Assembly: GCF_954871325.1 (NCBI RefSeq)
Contig: NC_088777.1
Span: 47,903,366 to 47,967,365, forward strand
Reading direction: 5' to 3'
Length of the DNA: 64,000 nt
Source of the DNA: Gordionus sp. m RMFG-2023
Taxonomy: Eukaryota > Nematomorpha > Gordioida > Chordodea > Parachordodidae
The position numbers and the translations under genes are program-made. Positions 10,864 to 24,149 of the stretch are shown here, piece by piece. The notes beneath the pieces are model-generated. The model was not told the DNA's origin and ran no database searches. It saw only the letters and a list, made by a program, of their open reading frames with translations. Numbering within the stretch: the stretch's first letter is position 1; each line of letters opens with the position of its first letter.

Positions 10864-12610
10864 TAGGCGCGTACGCAGGAATTTGATCTGGGGGGGGGGG
10901 GTATAATAAAAATTTTAAGAAATATTATTATTTAAAAATACTAAGCATAAATTTATAAGGACTAATAACTTTTCTAATACACAATTTTAAATTAATGTGA
11001 ATTACAAAAAAATTATATATATAAACCGGCATTTAAAAACTATAAAATAAATGTGAATTATAAAATATCAAGTGGATATAATCACGATATTAATCACTTA
11101 AATGACCCAAAATTGAAATTAATTTTTTGAGCCTTTAAAATTTATATATAAAGTATAAAAAATTTAAATGTTGGAAATATAAATTAATACACAAAAGGTT
11201 TCTTAGGAATATTTGTATTTTGTATGTTTTGAGCTAATTTTTAAATTATCTATCCTTGCTTGGCGTTAAATGCCTATGAATATACAAAAAATCAAAATCA
11301 TTCAATCTACTTTCAGAAGTTGTATTTCATAGGTATGTTTTTCAGAGACTTGCAGCCTGGCCCTCGAATTTTAATTTTTTTAAACATAACCGGGCCTGGC
11401 CCTAAAAGTTTTTAAAAAAAAGCTGGGCCTAAAAATATTTTTTTAAAAAAATATCGGGGCCGAGCTGTATATTTTAAAACCAAATATTTAAAATTGCCAT
11501 TATAATCTAAAAAAATCAAAAATAAATAAAAAATTCGGGCCGGGCCTGAAAATCTTTTTAAAAAAACACAGGTCGAAAAATTTTTTTTAAAAAAATCAGG
11601 GCCGTGCCCTGCAAAGGTCTCTGCTAAAATGTGTTTGAAATAATGCGAAGCATCCATAGGATTTTTTGGACTGTATCAAAAATAGTTAATCTTTTAATCA
11701 TAGTTATTCAGCTAATAAGGCATCATAAGATACTTTAACATCTTCATGATAAAAATCTATCAAATATTTTTTTTTCTATCACCATCTGAAAAAGGTTGGA
11801 AAGGCTTTTGTGAAAGTAATATCTGCGGATTTGTAAGTGCTGCATGATGAATTAAAAATCCATTCATTTATTTGGGTTATAAATGTATCTACGAGAGGGG
11901 ACATTTGTTTTATAATACTCTTGAACTGATCCTATATTAATGTTTTGACAATGAGCTTGCTTGCTGCAAGTCGAGGGGGACAAATATTAAAGCATAGCTC
12001 TGCTTTTAACTCAACAATAACATATAAAATATGTTCTTCATCAACATTAGCTCTAATTTTCTTGAATTCTAATATACTGCTCTCTGCTATTCTCATATTC
12101 TTAATCAAGTCAATTTCATGTTTTTGAAAAGTATTACATAAAATAGGTGTATAATTAAATACATTTATGAGAAAAAAAATTTGGAATAAGTATTGAATCC
12201 AATAATTTTTTGCTTCTGAAAATATATATCTTTCAAGCAATCCATTGTGATATGTCATTAATAGCAAATAATCGGCTCTTCTAACTCCATAAAAGCTGTT
12301 ATGCTTGATGGCGGAGACTTGATCTCGCTGGACAAGCTTGCAAATTTTTTCTCCCTGTTGGACAAGGAGTTTAAGAGATAATTATTATTTGACTAGAAAT
12401 TTAGATATATAATACATCACCAAAATTTGAAAAAAATAGATAAATTACGCCAAGGAAAGCTTGAAATCGAAATTAATTGATTAAAAGTAGATAAATGTGA
12501 TAAATAAATGTAATTAAATATATATATGAGATAGGAATAAATATTAACAACTATAAATTAATATTAACAATAATATTTTTTGCCCCCTGCCCCCGAATCG
12601 TACGCGCCTA
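10864..12610 (-). mobile_element. hAT-family DNA transposon copy 3, complete ends and perfect 8-bp duplication
   Basis: The element runs from TAGGCGCGTACGCAGG to CGTACGCGCCTA and is bracketed by the identical octamer AATATAAG (10856-10863 and 12611-12618). This fixes the family as hAT and its true ends. The 1747-bp element carries minus-strand transposase remnants (11932-12267, with QKHEIDLIKNMRIAESS and ICPPRLAA) plus the embedded GC-rich element at 11343-11623. Transposase frames are damaged, so it probably moved with help from an intact relative. The perfect duplication makes it the youngest of the three copies. Confidence 0.9.
11343..11623. repeat. GC-rich CAGAG..CTCTG element, copy c
   Basis: Starts CAGAGACTTGCAGCC and ends GCAAAGGTCTCTG. 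It sits at the same site inside the hAT as copies a and b, so it is a fixed part of this transposon family. Confidence 0.6.
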
Positions 12611-12619
12611 AATATAAGG

Positions 12620-13550
12620 TTTTATTTAATTAGGATCAATCCCATTTTTTTTCAAACACAATTCAAATATTTTTTAAAAAAGTGAATCAAGGGTATTTAA
12701 TTTATTATGTTATGCAATTTTTCTTTTAAATTAACGCTATACTTTTTATGACATTTATATATTTCTTTTAAAAAAATAAAGAACTTAGAGTTAGATACTA
12801 AGAATGAGAAGAAATATTTTTGGCTTAAAATCATTCAAGAAGATCTTTAAAAATGGTAGATGCACTAAAGAATGAGAATTAATTTTTAATATTATTTTAA
12901 TTAAAAATTTGCTTTTTTTTATAAATAAGGAGTATAGTGTATTATGTGTATACTGTACTCCAATCTTCATTATGTATCAATCCTTCAAATACAGGAGAAA
13001 GAAAATGGAGTTTCAAATAATATATTATAAATACATTCCTTTTAAAATCAACCATTCCAATCATGATATACCCCCCTCTTCCAAACCTCCGAATTTAACA
13101 TTAAAATTCAATGATATAAGGGGGGGGGTGTAAAGTCTCTTAGCACATCAAAATGATAAGTTAGAGCTAACGACGTCCTATTTTTTAGTCAAATATAATA
13201 TAAAACTTACTTATTTTGTATAAGTTTATATTTTTTTTTAAAAAATACCTGGCTATCTCCTTTTCGATTTCTTAAAATTGATAAAAATCTTCTTTCCGGG
13301 TTAAATTTTCTATCTCTTGGTCCTCTAAGCATTTGACATCATACGAATTGGAATATCCCAAAAATTATAAAACCCAGTTATGATATTATATTACAATGAA
13401 ACCTCCACAAAGGTACCTCTCAGATGAGAGTATGTTTTTTAGTCATTGGTTAATATATTTAACAATTTTGATAAGATCCTTTTAAATTTAGCCGGGATCG
13501 AGATAAAATGGCAAGATAGAGATCATTGAAAAGGTGGCAACTTAAGAGAG
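12620..13550. other. AT-rich spacer, nothing recognised
   Basis: No coding signal survives inspection; the frame at 12909-13133 is low-complexity and lacks gene-like neighbours. Confidence 0.5.
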
Positions 13551-13552
13551 CA

Positions 13553-13765
13553 GAGGCGTAGCCAGGATTTTGCTAAGGGAGGGGAGCTAAGGTAGGTTTT
13601 CCCTCTATAAATTCTATGGGAGGTCTTTAGGCCCACTTATTGCAGGATTTTGGGGAGAGTGAAGAGGGGAGGAAATACTTTATTCGCTTAAGATAATATT
13701 TACGAGAACAAGTAAATTTCCTAAGGGGGGAATTTCTCCTCCCCGCCTATAAGTAACGGACCAAA
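13553..13765. repeat. GCGTAGCCAGGATTTTGC-type repeat
   Basis: Begins gaggcgtagccaggattttg followed by a G-rich patch, and carries internal pieces of the same motif (gcaggattttgggg). Related ends occur at 50521 (tggcgtagctagaaatttt) and, inverted, at 57716-58022. The pattern resembles the termini of a dispersed short element. Class not determined. Confidence 0.4.
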
Positions 13766-13899
13766 GTAACATGGGGGGAGGGGGTAAAATTTTAATTAAT
13801 GGCGGATGAACTTATGAGATATGCACAATTAATTCCTAATACGTCGATCTTGAATCCATAACACATTTAGGCTACTCTGTTGGCGGAAACTGTGCCATT

Positions 13900-14887
13900 T
13901 AAAACTTCTTCCAAAAAACTGACAAAACTCTGGTTCAAGCTGAAGAAATATTACCTTTTTGCCAAGTCATCAATCGTATATCATTAAAAAATATATATAA
14001 CATTCCTAAAATCTTATATCTTATACGCATTGCGCTTTACAACCATCTTCAAATTTTCAAAGGCACTTATGAAAATAAAATTTTTCGCTTATTGAATAAA
14101 CACTCAATTCAAAATTTAACGACAGTTCCTGGTCTTTTATGCAACCCGGATGAATCGGGTAACCATCTCCAACGGCCTTTGCAATAAGTGGATTTATTTC
14201 TTCACTTCTTGCGCGCAGATCTTTAAGAATCAAACTAACGATCAAGCCAACGATCTCCTAGATGGAGCAAGGACCAAAGGCTGCCTAATATCCCTCGCCT
14301 ATCAAAGGGATTAGGATGTCCATCTCGTTGAAGGTTCGATCGATAGCCTTAAATAGAGCATACATGAAGTTGGGTAGCTCTGTTTTCCCACCTGAACAGC
14401 GGGAATGGCTACCAATTTGTAGAGGCAATTCCCTCCGAAAATATAGGCCTTCTTTTATCCAACGAAGAAATTTGCTAAGGCTTAAGACATGCCACAACTT
14501 CGTGACAACATATTTATGCAAAGATTTTCGAATATACACCAACAACAAAGGTTTACATAGTCTCCATTACTAATACTGCAAAGGCCGTTTCCCTCGACAT
14601 TCTCAGTGCAACGATCCATAAAATGGGCTTTAAATTCAGCAAGTATTCCATCTAAACTAAGCCTAACGGGCTCTTCAAAACCAACGACAAAAGCCTTGAC
14701 GGTATAACCTTAATCCCATTGACCATGGGTCAATTCTATCTAAGTTTCGGGCTTTTCCTATACCAACCCTATTTCTCCATCTAACATGAGCAAAGATGGA
14801 CTCTACTGATATCTCAGCGATTACTGCTCGCCATAAACAATATTCGATCAAATTATTTAAGTTTCTTCTCTTCATGTAATTATCCAC
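13900..14887 (-). pseudogene. Unidentified GC-richer decayed coding stretch
   Basis: Three consecutive minus-strand open blocks (14887-14675, 14548-14285, 14245-14057; 70, 87 and 62 codons) lie in different frames across a patch with visibly higher G+C than its surroundings. Fragments such as RRNLNNLIEYCLWRAVIAEI, FNEMDILIPLIGEGY and AVGDGYPIHPGCIKDQELSL look like real protein. I do not recognise the family. The plus strand also has open stretches (14316-14573), so the direction is not fully certain. The base composition could mean transfer or a foreign element. Confidence 0.35.
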
Positions 14888-14889
14888 CT

Positions 14890-16000
14890 TTTTTTCTCCA
14901 ATTATGGTTTTTTTAATGTCTTTCTAAATATATTTTCATGGTATTGTTAGTCATTACGTTAATTTTGACCTTAGTTTTAACCCGAAAAAATTATATTAAT
15001 TTTTGATTGTCCTTATATGGGTTATATTGTTTAAGAACTAATGTTAAAGTAATTGAATTACATTTAAAATATTATTGTTAATTTGTTAGCAAATTGTTAA
15101 TTTTTATTTGAAAAACTACGTTTATAGGTGTTCCAACATGTGATTAATTTCCTAATGTGACTTATTAGATGTGTTTGATAATCTGCATTTAAAAATTTAA
15201 TCCATATGAAATACAATTAAAAATTATTATAATTGCTTTCGGTTTAAAACATAGGACAAAATTAACGTAATGATATACAAATACAATATTATACCTATGA
15301 CCTAAAAAAACATGAGCCTCTTATATAACAATATTTATATAGGATTTTTCTCTATACATAAAATTATTTTTATTATAATTGTATCTTCATGCATAATAAA
15401 ATGTTTTAATTAACATTTTAAAGTAGGAATTATTTTATAGACACCCTCCCCTTAATCCTAACAGGTATTTTAATATATTAATGATATTTCAAAGGTATAA
15501 AATTTAACATGTTAAATGGTGAGAATAGAAATAAAATATAAAAATTTAAAATTTGATAATGCTTGTTAAAAATGGTATTTTATTAGGAAAAATGTCACTA
15601 AAAAAAATTGAAAAAATCACGAAATTTTTTTAATTAATAAAAGAATATTTAAATATTTTTCCATAATCCTATTATCGATACATTAGAAAGTTTTTGTATG
15701 TAATCTTTTGTCATTGTATTTGTTACACCTTCGTTTCTTCTTTTTTCCTTTCCTGGACCTTTCTATTTCATTATAAAATTTATTTCTATGTATTTTCTTT
15801 CGAGGAGAGGTCATAAACTTGAGTTTTTAATTATACACTACACATAATTGATTTGAGATTCGTTATTTATATTTTGTTACAAAATAATAATGATTGAGTA
15901 AAAAAAAATTATTTCCTTAAAAACATTTTTTAAAGAAATTACAAATTATTTGGTATATTTATGTCTTAGAACAGATAAATTAATTTTTTAAAAATTGTGG
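14890..16000. other. AT-rich spacer, nothing recognised
   Basis: No gene or repeat recognised. Confidence 0.5.
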
Positions 16001-16404
16001 GAAAAAATTTTTAAATTTTAAATGATGCTATGTGATATGGTACCAATTAGATATAATAAGAAATATATTTATTTAAAACTTTATTCTGGATATACCGACT
16101 TCATTAATACATGGATATTGATAGAAAAATTCAGGTTATTACACCCGAGGAAATCTACAAGTTCCAACTTATTATTATTTAACGCAGCTGTACAAGGTAA
16201 AAACGAAAGTTACATCAATTAGGTGAGTAGATTATGCATTTTAAAAAATGAATGTTTGCTAAATGATAGTAGAGTTATTGAAAAGTAAAAATTTCATCAA
16301 TCAGCAAAAATATTAGGCAGAAAATTACGTTAAAAGAAAACATTAAGTAGAAGTTCTTACTTTAAGAGATGATTTTGAATAGTTAGAATTAAAAGAAAAC
16401 ATAA

Positions 16405-18230
16405 TTGCTTGAAAATATTTCTTTGAACGAAAAAACAGAAGATGATACAACCGTGAAACATGTAGAAAGGCAAAGAGGTAGGAAAACAGAAGAAAATAAA
16501 CAGTTGGTGAGATATGGAGACCATGACGAACGACAAAATTTACAAACTAATTACGATAACAGACAACTTTGGATAACAAGAGGCCATGACTTTCAAAAAA
16601 ATAATATCAAGGAAATAATTACAAGCCTAGATATCAGAATTATAACGCGAATTATTACAACAACTTCAGGGCAAACTATCCAGGATCGTACAATAATTCT
16701 TTGAGATTTGATAATAGAGCTTGTTATAATAACAATAACTAATTATAGGTTTAATAATGATTATAATTACAGATATAACAGACATTATAACGATTTAAGA
16801 TTTATTCAAAGACATAAAGATAAATAATATTGGAAATCAAGGAAGAAATCAAGTATACAATTGTAAATATCTTAACAACGATAATAATCAATCACGATAC
16901 ACAAATAAAGTAAACACTCTGAATATAGAAGAGATAAAAGAAGATGATAATGACAAACTAGAAAGAAAAGTATATAATTTATACAATTTAGACATAAAGA
17001 ATATGGAAACCGATAATGATTATTCAGCTAATGATGCATATAAGTTACAGTATATTTGAATGACATGCCTATTTTGATGCAGATTGATACCGGTTCCAGG
17101 TATAGCATCCTACCGATTCATATCGCGAAAAAGATTGGAGTAAAAATCTTAAATAAATTATAATTAACTGGATACGATGGAAACACAATAAATGTATAAG
17201 GCACTACCAAAGTCAAGGCAAAATTCGAGGACAAAAGTCAAATCTTAACTGCTTATAATCCAGAGTGATAAGATTGCACTGTTAGGAAGGGCCTGGATAA
17301 CAGTTTTTGGTAATATTCTAGATATATTTGTGATGGTCGAGGATGATTATGATAATATTTTACAAGAATTAATTAAACAATGCTATTTTAAACTAACAAC
17401 CAATGCTTCGCAGCTATGTCAAATTACTTTTAAAACACGATGCCACACAGAAAATCATACCGCCAAGGCGTTTACCATATTCTAGAATTGATTTGATAAC
17501 AAAAGAATTTCAAAAGTGAATAAACAACAAAATCATTTAACTTGATGAAGATGTTAGATGGGCTAGTCCTCTCACTCCCGTTTATAAGAGCGATGGCTCA
17601 CTTCGGCTCTGTGCCGACTTCAAAATTACTATCAACCCTGCTTTAGAAGATTTTAAGTACCCAATACCACGCATTGCAAAATTATCTAAAGGTAGGAAAT
17701 TTACCAAGATTGATTTTAAAAACGCGTTTCTTCAAGTACCTATACACAAAGAATCAAGAGATTTACTCACAATATCAACACATAAGGGCTATTATAGGAG
17801 CAATATTCCAACAAACTATGGTTAACATTTTCGGAGACATGAAAGATGTGATATTTTATATCGATGATCTACTGATTACTGGGGACGACGATGATGCTCA
17901 TTTGAATAACATAAAATTGGTGTTTGATAGATATCAAAATATGGGCTTGCACCAAATTTTACAAAAAGTATATTTTTTTAATAAAAATTACTGTTCTTGG
18001 GACACGATATAGACGACAAAGGTATACATCATGCAGATAAGATAAAAGCTATTTCTAACATGCCGGAACCAAAGACAAATGATGAATTGGCAACATTTTG
18101 GGAATGGCGAGCTATTATCGAAAATTTTTATGTAATTTTGCGGACATAGCTGGTCACTTATACAAAATGGTTAATAAAGACAAATGGTTATGGGATAGTA
18201 CACATCAAGAAAGCTTCGAATGTAAGAATA
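16405..18230 (+). mobile_element. Ty3/gypsy retroelement fossil (gag-like, protease, reverse transcriptase)
   Basis: In order on the plus strand there is a basic, Asn/Arg-rich gag-like stretch (about 16405-16860), an aspartic protease region with the DTGS active-site motif (about 17060-17340), and a reverse transcriptase region (about 17440-18180) with the polymerase box YIDDLLITG, typical of Ty3/gypsy. No RNase H, integrase or long terminal repeats were seen, so the 3' part is missing. The element is broken, with many breaks (roughly half a dozen or more). It looks old. Confidence 0.75.
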
Positions 18231-18234
18231 ATTC

Positions 18235-19775
18235 ATGACAAAATATCAATTTTGAATATTATTTCAGATTTTGGAAATTTCAATTTAATAAGTATAATAT
18301 ATTTTAAAATAACCTGGCCGAAGCCAGCAAAATAAGGGGTATGGGGAGTGGCATTATTAATCCCTGTTGTAAAGGCTAGTGACGATTTAACAACCTTATG
18401 TAGGGGTTCAATATTTGATATTAACTCAACTCAAAGCTTATTAAACTCAAGGGCATTTTTTAATTAGATGAAATATATTTAAAATTACAAGTATATCTGA
18501 GGGAGGGAGTAGGATTAAAGGTTAGAGGAATATGGGCTTTCGTTAAGAAAGGTTTGAGAGATATGAGTTAGCCCTATAATAATATTTAAAATAGTTTTTG
18601 ATAAAATATGATAAATAACCTCTCAAATCTGACAGGTAATGTGATTGATAATTGAATATAAATTTAAATAAATCAGCTGTATGACACCCACGATGTTAAC
18701 TCATATCAGAATTTATTATGTTAGATAAATTGGTAAAATAAAAACACTAAAAATAATAAATGGCATCATCTTTGAGTTGGATATCTATTTAAAAATAACA
18801 TAAAAATTCGTTATAGCGTGATTCTTTGGTTTGTGCCAAGACTAATTGTCTTTATAAATATAAGTCGTTTAATCAATGCACAAAACAAAAATGACTTACA
18901 GCCGACTCCTACCACGGACACTATTAATATAATATAATAAATAAATAGCCAATCTAGTATATATATATAAAAAATGTAAAATATAAATTTATTAAATTTA
19001 TATTAATCAAAGAACAGTAGTGTCGTTCATTTAATCTGTTTGGTGACATATATTACGATACTTTGACACTTTATACCGCCATATTTTTCATAGTGGCACT
19101 TTATAATATTTAAACAAGTTTGGGCATTTAACCATTCCAAAATAAAACTTAGAGAAGATCTGTGAATTTTACTTTAATTATTACTTCAATACTATGAAAT
19201 CAATCAAAAAGACATTCTCATACTTTTCATTAGATAAATGAGTTGAAAAACATTTAAGAGATATTTATTATAAAAAATATAATACTATTATTATTTTTTG
19301 AATCAACGTTCCGTATTGGATTAGATAAGAGTTGAATCATTGAAAAATGAAAGTTTAAGTTTTCAAATATAATTTTCATTACTATCATCATCGGTATCAT
19401 AATAACATTAGGTGATGGAAGTGATCCCATGATACAATGAACTATATCTTGTATTTCTCAGCTAAATAAAATAATATAAAAAAAATAATTTTCATTCACA
19501 ATATATCCTTACCCACCATGAAGTCTTGTGACGCACCTACCCCTTTGGGAAATTTAACAAGGTTTGTAAATATCATTTTAAGCTAATAAAATTTTTTAGT
19601 AATTCCCTAACTTTGAATAAGTCCAATATGGCTTAACCTCAACTTACATATATTGAGGAATATTTATTTTAGATAAACTGATACGCTTCAGAGTTAGGCG
19701 ATTTAAAAATACTATTATAAACTTTTTCTAACCTTTTCATAAAAAAGGGAAATGATTATTATAGTATTATTATTC
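18235..19775. other. AT-rich spacer, no gene supported
   Basis: No convincing coding exon. One ATG in a good context at 19519 is followed by a short open stretch to a possible donor, but nothing downstream connects. Confidence 0.45.
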
Positions 19776-19779
19776 TTAT

Positions 19780-19870
19780 CAGAGACCTAAAGTAGCATTT
19801 TCAAGGCCCGGCCTAGATTTTTTTTTAATTTTCGGCCCGACACGAACCGGATTTTAAAAAAATGTATTTT
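19780..19870. repeat. GC-rich CAGAG element, end fragment
   Basis: CAGAGACCTAAAGTAGC followed by aaggcccggcctag and cggcccgacacg. This is the left end of the family; the right end is missing. Confidence 0.5.
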
Positions 19871-20190
19871 ATTTTATTTTTCCTGAAAAAAATAATCAAG
19901 ACAAATGGAATAAATTTTTTTTTATAATAGAGGGTTTTAAATATTTATACTAAGAATATATAAAGATGGGGTCAGAACTAAGTTGGATAATTGTTTTCAC
20001 AACATTCTTATGTTTGATGAATAAATTTCATATCATCGAAAGTTATATTCTGCTAACCCATGTTAACTTTCCTGCCATTCGCCAAACACCAAATTACGTT
20101 TTTATCCCCTTTTTATTTGGAACTGGCTTTTAGTATATTTAACATAGGAACCCTGAGTTCCAATGCGATACTTGAGGGAAATTCGGAGGA

Positions 20191-20311
20191 TTATGGAACT
20201 TCTAAATGAAATAAAACAGAATGGAAATTTGACCTAGAAGATCAATAATAATTTGTACGCCAAATCTGACGTCCAATTAAATTATGTGTATGTTAGAAGG
20301 TCCATAATCTT
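20191..20311. repeat. Short inverted repeat pair
   Basis: ggattatggaacttctaa at 20191 and its near-perfect reverse complement ttagaaggtccataatct at 20294 flank about 85 bp. This could be a small foldback element or the eroded ends of a MITE. Confidence 0.4.
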
Positions 20312-20475
20312 TTCAGTTTTCAGAGCCTCTGTAGACAAGGTAGACTTTAAAAATGATTTGTAAATGTCCACAATATGATTAACCAAAAAATATTCGATGA
20401 TACGAATGGATTTATGAAAGATTTTATTAAGCCACACCAAGTAGATTCCATTACTGTTTCTTTATCAGTGAATTC

Positions 20476-20515
20476 AAAGAAAGAAAGAAAGAAAGAAAAA
20501 AGAAAGAAAGAAAGA
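20476..20515. repeat. AAAG microsatellite
   Basis: About ten units of AAAG with one slip. Confidence 0.85.
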
Positions 20516-20599
20516 ATCCAGGAACCTTTAATAATTTATAGAAAATATAAATTATGCATACTGGTAATATTAGGGCATGTAAATATAAAATCTAAATTT

Positions 20600-23050
20600 T
20601 AAACATAAAAATTTATGTCATGTAAAGATATCTAGGCTTCTAAGGGATTTCGTACTTGGCCATACAGATCTTCTCACAAACAATTTCCCACACCTTTTTA
20701 CCTAGTATTTAACTGGGAATACCAATCTTGGGCCCAATATAGTCACATGTCGATTCCAACTATAAAATTTGAATATTTTATTTCTTTCCTTATATTGCAC
20801 CTTAATTAACAATTTCCCACATACCGGTCACTCTATTCTACCTAACTGCCGAACCTCAGATCTGGAAAATCATTCTCCAAAGTTGCCTCACTAATCAAGG
20901 TATTGTGCATCTTATATTTTAAATTATATTAAGAGGTGGCTAGGGACATTAATTAAAATATATCGGGGCTCATAGTTATAAATATCATGTAGTTAACGTC
21001 TACCATAAAGTGTTTAAATTCGATCCCCATTTAGTTAGGCTTACAAGGTATAAAGGAATGATGTTGCAGTATGCCTAATCAAATATTATAAATTAAAAAA
21101 AAATAGTTTGCATGAAATGTTAATCAATTATTGTATATTTATTTTTAGTGTATTTTTTATATTTAAAAGGAGTATAAATATATAGAAAAATAGATTTTCT
21201 ACAAATTATTCGGAATAAAAAATTTTGGCCTTTCATAATAATTGCAACTTATTGGAAGGACTTTTAATGCCGTGACCTGATCCTTATCCCAGGTAATTGT
21301 GGTTTACCAAAACTCAAAGGTTTAAGAAAAAAAATTTATATATACATTTAAAATAAAAATTAAATACAAGGCAGAACTTAAAAATATTTTTGCAAATTAA
21401 AATATACTATGAGAGGGTTTTTAATTTTAAATATAATAATATGCTCAGCAAAGGTTTCTTTCTTAAGGGTTTTAATTATAAACAATATAATTAACAATTT
21501 AACTACAGTAGTTTTGTTCTCCATAATATATATAATATATCCTTCATAATTAATTGACATTACAGTATATAATAAAGCTCAAATTATAACATAAATAGAT
21601 AAAATATTTAATAAAAATGATTACTATTTTTTTAGTAAAATAAATGTTGTTGAGTTTAATAATAAAAATAACATTGAGCTGGAGGTTTAAAATGATCTTA
21701 AAGACCGTCAAAATATTAGAAATACTTAATTATTATCTTCCATTAAGATAATTTTAGAAAATATAATACTGCAATAGCTTCATTAGCTCCAGTTGAATAG
21801 TTGATTAATTATTCAGTTTTAGGCACAATGTCCGAAAGGGCAGAGGCTTTATAAATTATTTGAAAAATTGATTATCTTAAAAAATAACGATTTGATTTTA
21901 TAAACTTTAGATACCATTTTGTAAAATTAATATATCAACTCCCATTAAAGTTTCTAGTCTCCCTTCCTTGTTTATACTATGAATGGGCTAAAACTAATAT
22001 TAAAATGCCTGATTATTAAAAGTAACTCGTCAATAAATATTTTATTAATTATATCATATATTCATTCCCATAATATGCGTATGTTATGTTCTTCGCAAAT
22101 TAATAATAAAAACTATATCTCATGTTTAACTATTCTTTGATTGGTAATAATAATTTTATGAAAAATATTTTATATTTAAGATAATTTCATTCAGCAAAAG
22201 TCATAAGTATAATTTATCTTGTATCTTTTTTATATCTTGAATAGGGAATACTAATATCTGTATTTAATATCCATTTTTTTTTATAAAAAATCTGAATCTA
22301 GATTTTTTTTCATGAGGATCTGCCCAACTCTATAACTACCTACCACTAAGATTAATTATACAACCTTAATTTTAATAATTAATATCGTCCTTACTTTATA
22401 TTCATCACTAGATGGCTCAAAGTAAGTTGTTCCTGTTTGATATTAGTCTTCAATAGAGGCTAGATAAAAGTGTTATATAATTAATTATAAGATTTATATT
22501 TTATAAATAATTCGACAAAATAGCAAGAAATATTTAAAATATAACTGATTTTCTAAATTTATGAGTTTTCCCTGTATTTCAATATCGGAACATGTATGAT
22601 TAAATTATTAAACACAAATGAATATGAAAAAACAAAAAATTCGAGATATTTATAATTTATTCTTAAATAGTGTTCAAAATCCGATTAAAAACGCAGTCTA
22701 AAGCCTGATATTACAGTTTTTATTTAACTTAGAACTGTTTTTGTTTAGTGGAGTAAAACTGATTGACAAAATAATACATTTTTTTTTGATAGATAATGAT
22801 TTTATTAAATTTCTTTTTACATAAAACCTAGTTTAAAAAAATATATTTTATAAATTTATAATTATATGATTAAAAATAAAATTCTATAATTGAGTACACA
22901 AAAAGGAACCATAATTGTGTCTAAAAATTTCTATTTGAATATTTTGTCAAAAGAAATTATCTGGATTCATTTGTGAAAAGTCGTAATTACCCAGATTTTT
23001 AAAACATAAATGTTGAAGGCGAAAAATGACCGTTAGTAGAGGTCACTACT
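20600..23050. other. AT-rich spacer, no gene supported
   Basis: A GC-richer patch at 20640-20900 gave no coherent protein. The minus frame at 21378-21560 has a hydrophobic stretch but no support. Confidence 0.45.
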
Positions 23051-23059
23051 GGAGTGAAT

Positions 23060-23176
23060 ATGAAATTTTTAAAATTTTTGTATTTGTTTGTCTTTTTAAT
23101 TTCTGCCTGTGTTATTAAATTGAAATTTATGTTTGAATGGAAGGATGAGACACACTGTTTGGTATTTCGAGATTGA
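23060..23176 (+). CDS. Possible short secreted peptide or first exon
   Basis: A 38-codon frame starts MKFLKFLYLFVFLISACVI, a good signal peptide (two Lys, about 15 hydrophobic residues, then Ser-Ala-Cys). It continues as KLKFMFEWKDETHCLVFRD and stops. No upstream promoter or downstream partner exon was identified. It could be a complete small secreted peptide, the signal exon of a larger gene, or chance. Confidence 0.25.
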   Translation: MKFLKFLYLFVFLISACVIKLKFMFEWKDETHCLVFRD

Positions 23177-23509
23177 TGATTGATGGTAATACGGTGTTAA
23201 TGGGTGTGTTTGTTTACCATTTGTCAATTAATAAATATTAATTAGGAAAAAATATTGGTTAAACCCAGGTATCACTTTTACCAAAACTAATAATTTAATA
23301 CATAATATATTCTTAAAATCTGGGTTTTTACTGAACGATTCTTAGAAGGCTTCGATGAAAAGTATAAGAAAGGGTTGAATAAAAAATTAAAAGCTCTATC
23401 ATTGAACCTATTTTTTAATTTAAAAAAAAGACTATTTAATTAATATGGTCTTCATTTTTAAATCTGATCCAGGTTTAGATCCGAGTGATAGCACTTCAGT
23501 TTTAGGAAA

Positions 23510-24145
23510 TGATTCTAAGAATTCTGCCCTGAAAAGTAATTTTTCGGGGCCCGAACCTGACCGGAGCTAAAATTTTAAAAATTCGTGTCCGATCTCGACC
23601 CGAGCCCGAACACAACTTTTTTGGTTAAATCTTTGGAATTTTTCATCCCGTTTATTAAACATAAGTAGGAATTTCTTCCACACTATAGATTTTCCATTTG
23701 TATTTTCTTTGGTCTCAAATTAATTTTAATTTTAAATTATTTTTAAATTTTGGATCCATTCTATAAATTTTTTATAAATATAAAAATAAATTGAATAGAT
23801 CTTATATAAAAAAAAATTATCAATAGCTTAATATTCTAGATTTTATGTTGACTAAATGTAGAATATTAGTATATATATTTTTTTAGCCTGATAAAATATA
23901 ATGTATGTAAGTAATAGAGTTTTAATTAGCTACAAATCACGATCATAGGAAATTGTTGGGAATGGGAAATCGGGTAAATTAACAAGTATGAATGCCATTG
24001 TGGATCTTATGTGGCATTACTTTGAATCAAATAATTATTGATGATATTTCTAATATTTAATTTTCGGTTTGCCCGACCTGAGCCTGTTAAAAAAGTTTTC
24101 AATGTCCAAGCCCGACAGCCCGCACAGGACTCTAATGGTGTGCTC
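23510..24145. repeat. Long GC-rich element related to the CAGAG family
   Basis: From tgccctgaaaagtaa and cggggcccgaacctg at the left to cccgacagcccgcacagg and gactctaa at the right, with an AT-rich middle of about 400 bp. It appears to be the longest member of the GC-rich family here, possibly nearer the full-length form. Confidence 0.45.
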
Positions 24146-24149
24146 AGGT

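Noticed and set aside
19519-19561. ATG in a good context (ccaccATG) followed by 14 codons and a gtttgt donor
   Set aside because: No downstream exon in phase or protein-like continuation was found.
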